DNA of 64,000 nt from Aphanomyces cochlioides (taxonomy: Eukaryota; Oomycota; Saprolegniomycetes; Saprolegniales; Verrucalvaceae). The stretch's first letter is position 1; each line of letters opens with the position of its first letter. Shown here piece by piece: positions 1 to 11,821 of this stretch. A program made the translations under genes and the position numbers. The stretch covers positions 1,333,501-1,397,500 of the forward strand of contig JAHQRK010000013.1 of assembly GCA_019828595.1 (NCBI GenBank), read 5' to 3'. The notes below the pieces were generated by a model. It did no database searches and had not been told where the DNA came from. It was given only the letters and a program-made list of their open reading frames with translations.

Positions 1-1
1 C

Positions 2-322
2 GCGGGTTGCCATCGAAATTCTCGATCGAACGGCCGATGCTACCACCACCGGAAGAAGTGCCGCGTCGCCCCATACTGTTTCTACGACGCGACGGGCGAC
101 AATGGACTGTGCGCCTTCCACGAAGCAATTCCTCCCGAGGAGAGCTCCGCGGCGCTGATCGAAGATGACTTCAATATCTTGCTAGACCTCGTCGACGACG
201 GCGACCAGGAAGAAAATATATCGACCGACGATGGAATCTACCCGACGTCTTGCGATGTCCACACGTGGAGTCATGGGGCGTCGCATCTCGTGTCGTGCGA
301 TACTGTCATGAGCGACGTTTGA
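2..322 (+). CDS. C-terminal end of a Cys/His-knuckle (WRKY19-like) protein, cut by the window edge
   Basis: The frame is open from the first bases to TGA at 320-322, giving 106 residues with no start inside the window. Near the N-terminal edge it shows spaced Cys and His residues (NGRCYHHRKKC, then YCFYDATGDNGLCAFH), the pattern of the short Cys/His knuckles repeated in oomycete proteins named WRKY19-like. The tail is acidic and ends with a segment, IEDDFNILLDLVDDGD, that resembles the C-terminal acidic helix of the two paralogues at 47.6 and 51.1 kb. That shared layout, knuckles followed by an acidic amphipathic tail, is the main support for placing it in the same family. Such proteins are usually guessed to bind nucleic acid or act in transcription; the sequence here does not prove that. 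The upstream part of the gene lies outside the window. Confidence 0.6.
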   Translation, partial: AGCHRNSRSNGRCYHHRKKCRVAPYCFYDATGDNGLCAFHEAIPPEESSAALIEDDFNILLDLVDDGDQEENISTDDGIYPTSCDVHTWSHGASHLVSCDTVMSDV

Positions 323-990
323 TCCTTACTTGCATGTCCATATTAATTGAATCTTGTCCAGTCTTGACGTCGATCCGCGGTGGATCCGTTGATTCTCCTT
401 CTCCCTCTGCTTCAGTACCGTAAGTGGGTCGTTCTCACCATGTCCCTTGGACGAATCCCATATCCTGCGCATCAACAATGCAACGGCAGTAGCCAATCTG
501 CGGTCATGGCGACATCACCGCGTGAAATCCAGAGGAGGCGTTGCATTCGCCAGTTGGATGTCTGACGTGCCGACGTCGCTCGTTCTGTTTCCCTCAACCA
601 CAGAGAACTCGACTCCCCCTCGTCGTTGAAGCAGACGGCGTTTTTCTTCTTCGTGGTGAAGAATGGATGCTTCAACGGACGACGAGCTTTCCTTTAGCGC
701 TCCAGTGCCGAGGGAGCGACGGTGAGTGCTGAAGCCGTGGAGACTCTTTTGGCAGCTTCACCGACGTACGGCCAGGGAAGAGCTTGCTGGCCGCTCATGG
801 AGCAGGAACTGGGACTTGCTTGCGTCTCAACTGCGTGATTGTTGTTCGATGGAACTTTAACGCGACTGCTGAAGCGTTTCCTTGTCATGGACGACGTGAC
901 GCTTGAACGGATTTCAACCGATGGATCAAGCGTATACGTCGTTGTCGTCGCCTCGGTGCGTTTAGTGCTCCAGCTCAACTGTAATTTCCC
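323..990. other. Intergenic region, no gene supported
   Basis: The stretch lies between two plus-strand genes. Open frames here are short, overlap one another and resemble nothing recognisable. It must hold the 3' untranslated region of the upstream gene and the promoter of the transporter gene at 991, but no motif could be fixed with confidence. Confidence 0.5.
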
Positions 991-3900
991 ATGGGTAGAT
1001 CGCGCCATGTCCAGCCGCGCCGCCTTCCAACGCTTCAAGTTGTTTCCTCCCCTGATGAACCTTCCTCAACCACCGCCGACGCTTCTGACCAAGCACTGCT
1101 TGGTAAACTCCACATGGACATGGCGCAAGAGCCGCCCAAGTCGTCGGCAACGTATCTCGGTACGTGCTGCAATGCTCTTCTGCCATGAACTTTCATCTGT
1201 AGCCGACTTCAAATTCAACATGGATCTCGCCGTGCGCGCTGGCATTGGCACCGTCTTAGCGGCGCTGCTGATGACGAAAGCCGAAGCCAACAACACGTCG
1301 ACCGCGTCCCAGCCGAGGATGTGGTTCTTCTTCCCGGACTGGTACGTCTTTGGCGGGCTCTCCGTCGTTGCGATGGCGACGGTCTTTGGCGCGGGCAACA
1401 ACATTGGGTTCACCGTGCGGGAAATCTTCCAGCAGCTCGGCGGCGTCGGCTCTGCTTTGCTCTTCAACGTCGTCGTCTTCCTCGCGCTTCCCCCTCAATC
1501 GTTTCAATCGTCCGTCGAGTGTAAGTTCCCCCGGCCGCGCCTCTGAGCTTTGTCGTTTGTAGTAGAAGCTGCGAAAGCCGACGGGACGCTCGTGGCGATC
1601 CAGCATTCCTTCTCAGGGGCCGCATATTGGATGCATCCTCGTGATTTCTACACCAAGTTGCCATTCCTCATGCTATTCACAGTGATTGGCATGCTCTTGC
1701 CCATGGTAAGCCTTCCCCGCCATGGAGTCCCATGTGGTGACTGCAATTTTCGGTAGGAAGTCAATACGAGACGCTACATGCTCAACAACAATCTCTACTT
1801 TGCCTTGACGCTGGCGAGTCCCAACGATTTCACGAATCCAAACGTGCTCAAGTCGCCGGGGGATCCAAATTACGCGACGCCCAACATGCTCGCCAACCTG
1901 TTGGTGTATTTCATGCTCGGCGTCTTGGGGGCGTTCATTGCGAGCGTCATGTTGTGGTTCCCCAAGCCGATTTTGGCCATGCGGCAGCTCGAAACACACA
2001 CGCAGTCGTGCGCCGCGACGCTCAACGAGCTCCTCCACTTGCTCGTCGATACATATTGCTTTCAAGACTTGACGCATTTGCACTTTGTCAAGGGGAAACT
2101 CGCGCAAAAGTTTGCCCAAGCCGAGGCCAAACACGCCGCGATGCAAGCTCTCCTCGGTGACGTCTGGTGGGAGCAACTCGTTGGTCTCCCATGGCTCGTT
2201 GGGTTCTCCAAAGTCGCGATTGATCCATTCGTCGACCTGTACATGAAGCAACTGGAAACCCTCCGAGGGATGGACCAAGCGCTGCATCTAAAGCGCAACG
2301 TCGCCGTGCACACGACGTGCATGTTGTCCCTCCAGCATGAAATCTACAAAGTTTCCATGCATGTATCGACCGCCATGACGAATATTTCGACGGAAATCCA
2401 CCACGGCGCGCCGTGTAAGCCCCTCCTCCACTCGGTTTCCATGCTAAAATTGCCTCTTGGCGTTGTAGATTTAAGCGGTGAGTCGATGGAAAAGCTCAAG
2501 CATCGCCTCGACGACCTGACGAATCGATTTCACATCACGCGGCGACGTGTCGTCAAGGACAAGTCTGTCGAACAAGTCTACGGGTCGCTGCCACTGCACT
2601 TGTTTCACTTTGCACTCGACGCTTACTGCACGAATGTGATGGAATTTCCAGCCATCTACAACGCCAAAGCCAAGCACTCGATGGTACAAACTACTTCACC
2701 TTGCAACGCGCCATCACGTTCCTAGCTCCATCGCATTCGACATTTCACAAGAGCGATGCTCTACTCGTACGTCGATCTTGCCAATTACCCCGTCGCGAAG
2801 CTCCAGACTGTGGCCAAAGCGTGCGTCGCCGTCTTGGCCGCTTGTTTTATCTCGGTCTATACTTTTGCCTACTCGTCCACGACGCCCAGCGCTGTTGCCA
2901 TCATCATGAGCAACCACGTTGGTACGTGGCTTTCCCTCCACCCCCCCCCGACAGTCCCCCGTCGATATCCCCCCAGCCACCCGTGGAGAACGACGACCGG
3001 TGAAGGGAAACAGGGGGGGATAAGGGGGCGAGGGGGGGAATCCACTTTATCGAGGGGATCGATCTCATCGTGGTCGCTGACTAGGGGGCTCTTTCCACGT
3101 GACTGCGAATCGTGTGGCGGGGATCATTGCGGGCACGATCGTTCCGTCCGTTTGTTTGTTTTACATTTGCTCGTACTTGTGCGATTTTCCCATTTGGATG
3201 GCGGTCGTGACGTATTTCATCTTGTTCTCGTGGGTCACGATGTCCATGTATGTCAACTTTAAGAACGGCATCGACTGGTACGCGGGGCTTATTTCCGCCT
3301 TCACGTCGACACAAGTGCTGCTCCAAGGCTGTTCGGGTTGCCAGCACGGCGCCACGACGCCGTTTTCATCCTACGCCAACCTGGCGCAGCTCAGCGTCGG
3401 CGTCGTGTTGTTTATTGTCGTCGAGCTGCTCTTCTGGCCCCGCAGCGTGACAAATCTCGTGCGTTTGAATGTCCAGACGTTCGTCCAGTCGAGTCAAACA
3501 TGCTTGAAACAACAGCTCGAGTCGTCTTGGCCCCCCTCGGCGCGTCCGATCGCCCCCCACGACCTCAAGGCGCTGCTGACGACGCAAAATGGGCTCTTGG
3601 CCATCGCCCCCTTTGAACCGACGCTGTGGCGCCGGCCGTTTTCAGCCCACAAGTACAAAGCGGTGCAGACTTGCAGCTCCAAACTGTACGAAATCCTCGT
3701 CGTGCTCGGCCAAATCGACGCTGAAAAGCACGCGATTTTAAGCCGCTACCAGCAGAAACTCCCGCGAGAATTCCACGAGACGCTGCATGCGATTCAAGAC
3801 ACGCTCGAGACCCTCTACGACGTCTTTGAACCGACTTTTGCCGACTCGGATCGCTCGGCGTTGTATCTCGAGATGAAAGAAGCGTTCCGCGTCGCGGACA

Positions 3901-4466
3901 AAGACGGGAGTGGCCAATTGGACGCTGCCGAAGTCAAATCCATGCTCGAGCGCATTTTGCACCAGTCGGGGGCGACCACACTCCTCCCAGAGGACCTCAC
4001 GACGTATGTCGACGACTTTATGCGGCTCGTGGACCAAGATCAAAGCGGTTCCATCTCCCAAATCGAATTCGCCAACGCGCTAGACCGCGGCCTTTTGCTT
4101 CGGATTGAATTGACGCAACAGAAGCGGCAGAAACGAATTCAGCGGCAAAGTGTCGTCCAAGTTGGAGCGTCATCCAACGGGGGGACCACGCCCCCAAGCA
4201 GCTCCGACACTAGTGGAGGCCGTCGTCGATCGTCCGTCGAGCCTCCAACGATTCTAGTCGGCGGTCAAGACATTGTCGCCCTCGACGACTCGCTCTGCTC
4301 GCTCGTCGAGATGATTCCATCGCTCCAACGTCAATTCAGCCAGAGCGTCGTGGCGGCGTCTTTCGACGACGACGAAGGTTGGATCGCGTGGAGCTGCGTC
4401 GTCTGTGCGCTCAGTGCGTTTGCCGAGACGCTCGTGTCGCTCGAAGAGTGTACGTTGATGGAATAA
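991..4466 (+). CDS. FUSC/ALMT-like membrane transporter with C-terminal EF-hand pair, seven exons
   Basis: Exons by splice signals and frame: 991-1159, 1203-1520, 1563-1705, 1757-2414, 2469-2683, 2726-2921, 3085-4466, giving 1,026 residues. Every junction keeps frame (phases 1,1,0,1,0,1), and the neighbouring paralogue has the same six introns. Residues from about 57 to 260 form the first hydrophobic block, then a soluble helical middle. Residues about 520-690 form a second block with the FUSC-like glycine/NRV pattern (GGSFHVTANRVAGIIAG). Two canonical EF-hand loops follow, D838-E849 (DKDGSGQLDAAE) and D883-E894 (DQDQSGSISQIE). FUSC and ALMT families move organic anions or aromatic acids across membranes; the EF-hands suggest Ca2+ control (inference). 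Start 991 is the first ATG of the open frame and gives an N-terminus similar in length to the paralogue. Intron 6 is long (163 bp) and has C- and G-runs. It converges on the minus-strand paralogue, 22 bp away. Confidence 0.85.
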
Positions 4467-4488
4467 CTTTGAAATCTTTACTACTGAC

Positions 4489-7400
4489 TTATTGTTGGAC
4501 AGACATTTCTTCGAGAAGCGCCAAGTTGCGCGCAAAGCCGCTGATGCCGCTGATTAAACAATTCAAGAGGAGCAGTTCCTCCATGGAGGCGCTCTCGTAG
4601 CGCGTCGTGTCGAGGAGCCACGTCGCGTAGTGTGTTCGCATCGCTTGGGCGATCTCTGGGAGCGAAAACGAGTCGACGTTGAGCATGTCGTGGGCGCGCG
4701 TCATGGCCTCGTCGAGGAGCCCGTGGGAGGACAAGCGCTGGACGCCAGGCGTTCCATTTGGCTGCTGGGTTTGCTGGTGGGCGTCGTCGTTTTGCGTGGA
4801 ATTTCTCGACACGTCCTCCTGGATCGTCGTCAAGAGCGTCGTGACTTTGTTGGAGCGGTGTTGAAACACTTCGACTTGGAGCTGCAGACCATGCTCGAGC
4901 GCTTGGATAAACTCTTCCAAGCTGACTTTGCCGCTGCCGTCGGCGTCGACGATGCGCATGAATTCCGCCACGTACGTGTCGATCGCGTCCACTTTGACCG
5001 CCCCCGACTGGGCAAAAATCATCTCCAGCATGGTTTTCACCTCGTCGGCGTCGATTTCGCCGCTGCAATCCTTGTCCGCGAGGCGGAACGCTTCCTTCAT
5101 CTGCATGAACAGCGCGGTTTGATCCCCGTCGGCGTAGGTGAAATTCAGCCCAAAGAGATCGTGCATCGTGTCGAACGAGTCGTGGATCGCGCGGCTCGCT
5201 TCCGCAATCGAGAAGCCCCAATGCTCTGGCGCTGCAGACGTCACGGTGACAATGTCGCCCTTGAATTTGTCGTCCGACGCGGCAAGGGCTGGAGGGGGCG
5301 GCGCTTTCTTGTCGTCCTTGTCCTTGGGGGCGCTCAACGACTCGCGCAATTCTTTCAATTCGCGGCGGGCTTTGTACCATTCCGTGAGTTTGTACAGGAC
5401 GAGCGTGTTGTTGAGCAAGCGCTGGCAGCAATCCAAGACCGCTTCGTACTTTTGCTGCGAGAACGGCGGCTTCCACAGCAGCGGTTCATACGCGGCTTCT
5501 TTCAAAAGCGCCGCCTGTTCGACGAGCGCAGCGGGGAGTTTCTTCTTGACAATGTCTTTGATCTCGTCGACGGCCGACGTGTCCTCGACGTCGACGACGC
5601 CGTTGCGACCGAGCGTGTCTTCCACGAGCGCTTTGTAGCATTGCTGGTACATCTTCATTTGTTTCTGGACGTTGGCGCGGAGCAGCGCCAGCGCGCTCTG
5701 GGGGTGGATGACCATTTCGACAATGATAAAGAGCACAATGCCAAGACTCATCTGCGCCAAGTTGGCGTACGACGAGATGGGGGCCACGAAGCCTTTCTCG
5801 CAGCCGTCGCAGCCTTTCAGGAGCACTTGCGTCGCCGTGAAGGCGGAAATCAACCCCGCGTACGACTCAAACCCGCCCTTCCACTTGATATACATGGACA
5901 TGGTGACCCAGACAAACAAGATCGCATACGTCGAGATGGCGACGAGCAAATTGCTGTAGCACGCGTACGAGCAAATGTAAAACAGACAGATCGACGGGAT
6001 AATACTGCCGGCGATGACGCCGCCGACTCGATTGGCCGTCACGCTAAAGGAGCCCCCTAGATAAAAAAGTTTGAATGGGGGGGCGATGGGGGGCGTTTAC
6101 CAATGTGGTTCCCCATGACGTAGGCGACCGCCCCCGCCGTCGTCGACGAGTAACCAAACGTGTAGACGGAGAAGAAACACGCGGCGAGGATCGCAAACGA
6201 CACTTTGAACGCCATTTCAATCTTGTCGCTCGGGTATTTCGACTTGTCGACAAACGCTTTCAAGCTCCCGAGGAGAAATTTCGACATGCGTTTGCCCTAC
6301 ACAACGTTGAGAAGAGCTAGACGGGCGAAAGACCGTACCGTGCGATGCGTCTTGCTGTTGAAAGTTTCCTGGAATTCCAACAGCGTCGAGCAGTACGACT
6401 GGAGCGAGAATAAAAACAAATTGAGCGGAATGTTGCCTTCGACTTGCTTGGCGGTCGGCTTGTGGCGCTTGTAGATGCGCGTCTGCGTCGACTGGAAGCG
6501 CGTCAAGAGTTTTTCCATGTGCTTTTCGAGCGGGGCCATGCCTTTCAAGGCCATTTCTAGCAGAAAAAAATATCACATTTTTCAAATGTCCATCGGTGGC
6601 AGCGTACCAGTCGTGCCGCGATGGACGTCCGCCGACACTTCGTCGAGCAAGCGCGTTGCTTGGAGCTGGACGACGTAGACTTCCTTTTGCAGTTCCTTCA
6701 TGAACAAGTCGTGGAGATTTTCATATCGCTCGAGGAGAATCGCTTGGTTCATCGCGCGGAGATTTTCAATTTGCGACCCAAACAAGTCGACAAACGGTTT
6801 CACTGCCGAGAAGCGAAACTGGAGCGGAATGTGGAGCCCCACGAGCTGCTCCCACCACACGTCGCCGAGGAGCGCCGTCATCGTCGCGTGCTTGGCGATC
6901 GCCAAGTCGAATTTGCGCTTCAATTTGAGCTTGAGGAAGTTCATGTGCTCGACATCTTTGTTCTTGAAACAATACGTGTCGACGATCATGTTGAGCAGTT
7001 CGTGGATCGTGTCGGCGCAAGTGAGCGTTTGTTCTTGGAGCTTGCGAATCGCAAAGATCGGATACGGGAGCCAGAGCATGAGCTGCGCAATGCAAGCGCC
7101 CATGACGCCCAGCATCATGTAGACGGCCAAGTTGCGCAGGATGTTGTGCGTCTTGTAGAAATCATCGCCGGGGGTTTTCAACACCGCCGGGTTGGTGAAA
7201 TCATTTGGGCTCACGAGCGTCAACGCAAAGTACAAATTGTTACCGAGCATATACTTTTTCGTGTTGGTTTCCTGCAATAATAAAACGTTAGTCTCACACG
7301 CGGGGGGATAACTTTTATACCAACGGGAGGATCAGCGTCGTGAGCGTAAAGAGCATAATAAACGGCAAGATCGTATAAAAGTCATGCTGGTGGACGTAAT

Positions 7401-8074
7401 ACCCACTGCCACTGAACGCGTGCGTGATATGCAATAAAGTTCCATCCGCCGTCGCATTGCGCACTACGAATAAAAGTTAGTCTCTCGATATATCCCACTT
7501 AGAAAACGTACACTCCGCGGCGGTGTTGAACACTTGCGGCTCAAAGACGGAAAAGATGATGAAATTGTACAAGAACGCCATGCCGACGCCGGAAATCTGC
7601 TGGTAGATCTCGCGGATGGTCGAGCCAATGTTCTTGCCACAGCCAAAGACAGTCGCCGTCGCGACATACGACAGACCACCGAGGATGTACCAGTCTGGGA
7701 AGAAATACCATTGCTTTTGATGGCCATTCGCCGACGCTTCCGCGCTGTTTTTGTGGTTTTTCGTCATCACCAACGACGCCAAGACGACACCGACGGCAGT
7801 ACGCAAGGCGAGCTCCATGTTGAATTTGAAATCCGCTAGCGGGGAATGTGAGATGAGAAAGTTGGAAAGACGTACGTCGAAACCTGACGTCCGTGCCAAG
7901 CGAGCGTTCTTTGCCCATGTTGATTTTCATTTTGCCTTCGCCGCCTTTGTTGCTCACCAGGGAACTCACGCGAGCACGAGCCGAGTCGCGTGGAGGAGCA
8001 AGCGACAACGACCGCAAGCTGCCGACCGCGCCTGACACGCGGCTAGCACGATGGACAAGGATTGGCGGCTCCAT
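4489..8074 (-). CDS. FUSC/ALMT-like membrane transporter with C-terminal EF-hand pair, paralogue of 991-4466
   Basis: Exons on the minus strand: 8074-7876, 7835-7512, 7463-7321, 7271-6608, 6556-6339, 6296-6101, 6056-4489, giving 1,103 residues with all junctions in frame. Intron positions and phases match the convergent gene; introns are 40-51 bp. The layout is the same: first membrane block (FFPDWYILGGLSYVATATVF region), soluble middle, second FUSC-like block (GGSFSVTANRVGGVIAG), then EF-hand loops D909-E920 (DKDCSGEIDADE) and D952-E963 (DADGSGKVSLEE). It is longer mainly through an insertion before the EF-hands that is rich in Lys, Asp and Pro. The predicted start at 8074 opens with a hydrophobic/basic stretch rather than a clear signal peptide. 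It is probably an integral membrane protein with a cytosolic Ca2+-binding tail. Substrate and membrane are unknown. The long plus-strand frame over the last exon is an antisense shadow. Confidence 0.85.
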
Positions 8075-9239
8075 TGCGACCTCAGGAGTCCTACAGAGGT
8101 GAAATGAGTGCTGTGTGACGTCGGGGATTGTCCTACTGAGGCGACGAAACGACAGCATAAGGCGCAGACGACGACGAGCGCCTCGGACTCTGCATTTTCG
8201 AGACGCAAACACAAAATGCACTGGAAAAAAGAAGTGTACTGTAGAAAATGTGCAACGCGTATGTCACACTGGAGGCAACCCAATTGCGAGTGGCTGCGAA
8301 TGATCGAAAGAGCACTTTGACGCGAAAGTGTCAACTGCAAACTGCACTGTGCCGTCCATCTTGAGTCGAGTCTACAGTAAAAAGCATCGAGATTGCATAG
8401 CAGACGTATCATTGATGCTAGTCAAGGTGACGCGCTTTGAACCCAGCAATCTATGGACACGCCTATAGAGTCGGTCATGACTTTATGTATTGTTGATACC
8501 AGACTTTACCTCATTTGAATGACAATTGTTAAATGTTGGAGTTATGCTATTGGTCATTTTATAGCGATAGGCAAGTTCGATACTAGTAGGATAAAAGAAG
8601 AGGATAAACTATTGTAATGAAATGGGCTGAATATACAAATTTTAAGGTAGTATTGAGCACTTATTCGGAGTAAGTTATATTAATCTGTTGTGGGATTTCA
8701 CGTACCAAACATTGACACGAATGCACTAAAGCGAGGGAATTTTTAATTATGAGACAAAACAAGTTACAAGTTGCGCTGGTATCAGCGCATCGCTTCATAG
8801 CCTTTTATGAGAGGATGCCAATGGGGCTTTCTTCATGTTTCACCATTTTGATGAAGGAGCTCTCCCAAGAACTGCCTCTGGCGAAACCCCAAGCGCCATG
8901 AGGGGCAACAATAATTATTCTAACCTGTCGCATCTATCACCCTTAGACTGAATCAGAAAGAAAACAAGGAAAATCGATGTGCTAATGTTTGATGAAATCA
9001 CATATTTTGAGTATTTTCAGATAATCAATTGGTTTCATGAAATTTAATACTCCGGAGTATATCTAATCATGATAAACCATTTATCTTGTTTTTCAAAAGT
9101 TATTGTGGGAACATTCTACACAATTAACAATGAGGACGGTGTTGCATTCCACGGATACGGATTAACTAGCGAAATCTGCCAACAAAAATATTTTCTAGCA
9201 CTGTACTGCCCGACTATGAAGAGTTGGTCAATTTATTTA
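8075..9239. other. AT-rich intergenic DNA, no gene supported
   Basis: Upstream of the minus-strand transporter gene. The small open frames do not resemble proteins. The first few hundred bases should include that gene's promoter. The rest drifts to high AT content before the inverted-repeat elements begin. Confidence 0.5.
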
Positions 9240-9390
9240 GGCCGTGTTCGACTTGGCAAAGAATCATGATTCAAGTTGATTCTGAACAAATTTTATCCAA
9301 TAGAAAACGACCACAAACCATATGTGAATTTGAGAAATTTCCCTCCGTACACTGGGATAATCCACTTTGGAGGGATAATCATGATTTTTA
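9240..9390. mobile_element. Partial Harbinger-type MITE (arm A)
   Basis: Begins TTA|GGCCGTGTTCG, the same start as the neighbouring element at 9391. Bases of about 9258-9387 are repeated in inverted orientation at about 9530-9665 inside the next element, with scattered mismatches. No matching right terminal repeat was found, so this is a fragment or a nested half. Confidence 0.55.
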
Positions 9391-10024
9391 GGCCGTGTTC
9401 GGTTTGAAAATCATGATCGCATCTTGATTCTCCCATGCAAAACCTATTTGGGTCTTTCACGGGATTAACAACATTTATGAGAATCCACATTCACTCTTAT
9501 GAATTTACCTGTATGGGAAAGATTCTAAACATCATGATTATCCCACCAAAGTGGATTATCCCAGTGTTTCTTGAGGAACGGAAGGAAATTTCGCTAATTC
9601 ACATATGGTTTGTGGTCGTTTTCTATTGGATAAAACTTGTTCAGAATCAACTTGAATCGAAAATTAATTATTTTATAGATTTTGAGGGTGGTCCCCCAAT
9701 ATTCAAAAAACATGATTTTGGGTGGATGTTATTCGTTATTATTATATAATAGAATATGTTATGGTAATATTCAAAGTAATTTTTTACTTTTTTATTTGAT
9801 TATTTTAAATATATTTGAATTATTTTTAAAAATAAAAATAAAAAGATTATTAGCTCAGATTTTTCAATATTTAAATATCTAAATATTTTTATTCAAAAAA
9901 TAATAATAATAATTTTAAAAATAAAAAAATATTCTCATGAATGTTGTTAATCCCGTGAAAGAACCAAATAGGTTTTGCATGGGAGAATCAAGATTTGATC
10001 ATGATTTTCAAACCGAACACGGCC
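9391..10024. mobile_element. Harbinger-type MITE with long terminal inverted repeats and TTA target duplication
   Basis: The two ends are inverted copies of about 90 bp starting GGCCGTGTTCGGTTTGAAAA, with few mismatches, flanked by TTA at 9388-9390 and 10025-10027. Three-base TWA-type duplications are typical of PIF/Harbinger insertions. The interior is very AT-rich, has no coding frame, and includes an inverted copy of arm A. Confidence 0.8.
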
Positions 10025-10069
10025 TTAACGATCTTAAGCTAAAGGAATGCATCCTGAAAAGTTGCCTTA

Positions 10070-10343
10070 GGGTGCGTCTGGCAAAATTTCAAAATCAATA
10101 TGCCATTTTCAGCAAAATTGGGATTAACGATTTATGGCATATTCAAAATAGAGGTAAAACCTCCATCTCGTAAAATGGCATTTTGGGAGCCTCCACTGAG
10201 TATATCCCAACCAAAAATATTGGACTTGGTGCAAAACTCTTGGAGATAAACAAGTTCATATTTTGACCTCAATTATTGAATTTGGCCTCAAAATGGCATT
10301 TTGGACCTATTTATTGTAATATGTTCGGTTGCCAGACGAGCCC
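10070..10343. mobile_element. Small MITE, 274 bp, TTA target duplication
   Basis: The left end reads GGGTGCGTCTGGCAA and the right end, reversed, GGGCTCGTCTGGCAA; TTA flanks both sides (10067-10069 and 10344-10346). Further inward both halves carry copies of a TGCCATTTT/AAAATGGCA motif. No coding capacity. Probably a non-autonomous PIF/Harbinger relative, of a different family from the element at 9391. Confidence 0.7.
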
Positions 10344-10675
10344 TTAATCCACGCTACACATGGCAGGAACAAAGAATGCAAAACGATGGAATTCAGGATA
10401 CAACTTATTTCTTCAGTAAAGAGATAGGCAGAAGAATAACTACCGAAGTTTGTAATCAAGAGTTTGTTAAGCTTCTATCAACTCTTCGGTACCTATTGTT
10501 AGAAAATGGACAGGTTCCTATACCTCACGTCGCGTCACTGTGGTAGAGGGACGACCGACCGAAGCAATCGCCACCATCCATTCATCCTCGGATATACCGC
10601 CTCGGTTTCTAGTCTAACTGCATTTAACTCACTCTTCATTTTGCCATCAGCTTCCAAGTCGTATCGTGTTAAGTT
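10344..10675. other. Possible copia leader, no LTR identified
   Basis: This lies between the MITE and the first copia gag frame. A long terminal repeat and primer binding site would be expected here, but the partner repeat is missing from the window, so the boundary cannot be set. Confidence 0.35.
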
Positions 10676-11448
10676 ATGAGCCAAATTAAAATCAAGGGCC
10701 AGTCCATCGAAATCCTCACTGGGTCGGCGAATTACTTGCTATGGAAGCGTGAAACATTAATCTACATTGCTGGCAAGGGCCTTGAGGGCCACCTTGATGG
10801 GTTTATTGAAGAGCCTACCGAGCCAGAGAAATGCCCTGGCAGTCCTGCCGGTGTCAAGTTTGTTGTGAATAAGACAAGCTCTGAGTGTCGTGAATGGCGC
10901 AAGGACGACATGGAAGCGTGAGCCAAGTGCGAGAACGAATTTCCCCTGCTATATGTGACAGCATCGGAGAGTATGTGGTGACGTCTCAGGTGCTCTGTAA
11001 CCATATTACAGCTCGATATGGCCGTGCGTGGGGGTATGCAAAGACACTCGCCATGCGCGATGTCTTCGACTCCTTCATGAAATCAGACAAACCAGTTTCA
11101 GACCACCTGGCTAATATCAGCCGCCTCGTCAGTTTGGCACGACTGTATGGGTGCGATATCTCTCATGAAGACGAAGCGTGGTTTGCTGTCTTGAACTTGG
11201 ACGCCAAATTTACATCAATGTCCCTCTTCCATGAAATCAACGAGCGATTTAATGATCGGGATGTTGAAAATCTCAAAATGCGTATTGAAGACGAAGAGGG
11301 CCATCTTGAGGACATGAACGCCCTTCGGATGCCACGCGATGGCTTTCAAAACAGGGATGCTGTGCTGGCAGTGACAACAATTCGCTGCTTTAATTGTCAA
11401 GGACTTAGCCATCGGTCACCAGAGTGTCCCTCAACTGACGGTTTCTAA
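10676..11448 (+). pseudogene. Ty1/copia gag relic with zinc knuckle
   Basis: Two overlapping frames encode a copia-type gag. The first begins MSQIKIKGQSIEILTGSANY and holds the usual LWK motif; a TGA at about 10919 ends it and a frameshift follows. The second frame supplies the helical gag core (FDSFMKSDKPVSDHLANIS) and a CCHC knuckle of the form CFNCQGLSHRSPEC near 11385-11425, ending at a stop at 11446-11448. The reading continues downstream as a Lys-rich linker. Gag packages retroelement RNA; this copy cannot do so intact. It is the 5' part of the element that harbours H1 and H2. Confidence 0.75.
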
Positions 11449-11452
11449 CAGG

Positions 11453-11661
11453 ATAGTATGCCAAAGCCAAAAGCAAAGAAGAAATCGAAGCAAACCAGCA
11501 ACTAGAAGCCTGAGGAAGTCAGTCCTGAGGAAGACATGGCTCATTTTGCGCTTGCTGTCCGTGGAATGTCAACTTTACACTCGAGTTGGTACGGCGACAG
11601 CGGCTCTGCTGTACATGCATGCAGCCCTCAGCATCGTCACTTGCTTTACGCGTACTGTTCA
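11453..11661 (+). pseudogene. Copia protease segment, interrupted by Harbinger H1
   Basis: After a Lys-rich linker with a TAG stop the frame carries WYGDSGSAVH, the aspartic protease active-site region of copia polyproteins. It is cut at the TCA at 11659-11661, which is duplicated at 14110-14112 where the copia reading resumes. The two sides join without frame loss when H1 and one TCA are removed. Confidence 0.75.
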
Positions 11662-11821
11662 GGCCCTGTTCGATGACAAAACCTGGTTTTTGAAAACTCT
11701 AATCCAGGAAACTCTGGGTTTCGGGCCAAACACTGACTATCTCTGAGTACACGATCATAGCATCACCAACTCCAAATTCCACAAGCTAATAATCTGTCAA
11801 ATACAATACTACATCAATGCC

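Noticed and set aside
4630..6060. 476-codon plus-strand open frame
   Set aside because: Lies exactly antisense to the last exon of the minus-strand transporter gene, is Arg-rich and resembles nothing; a shadow of GC-rich coding sequence.
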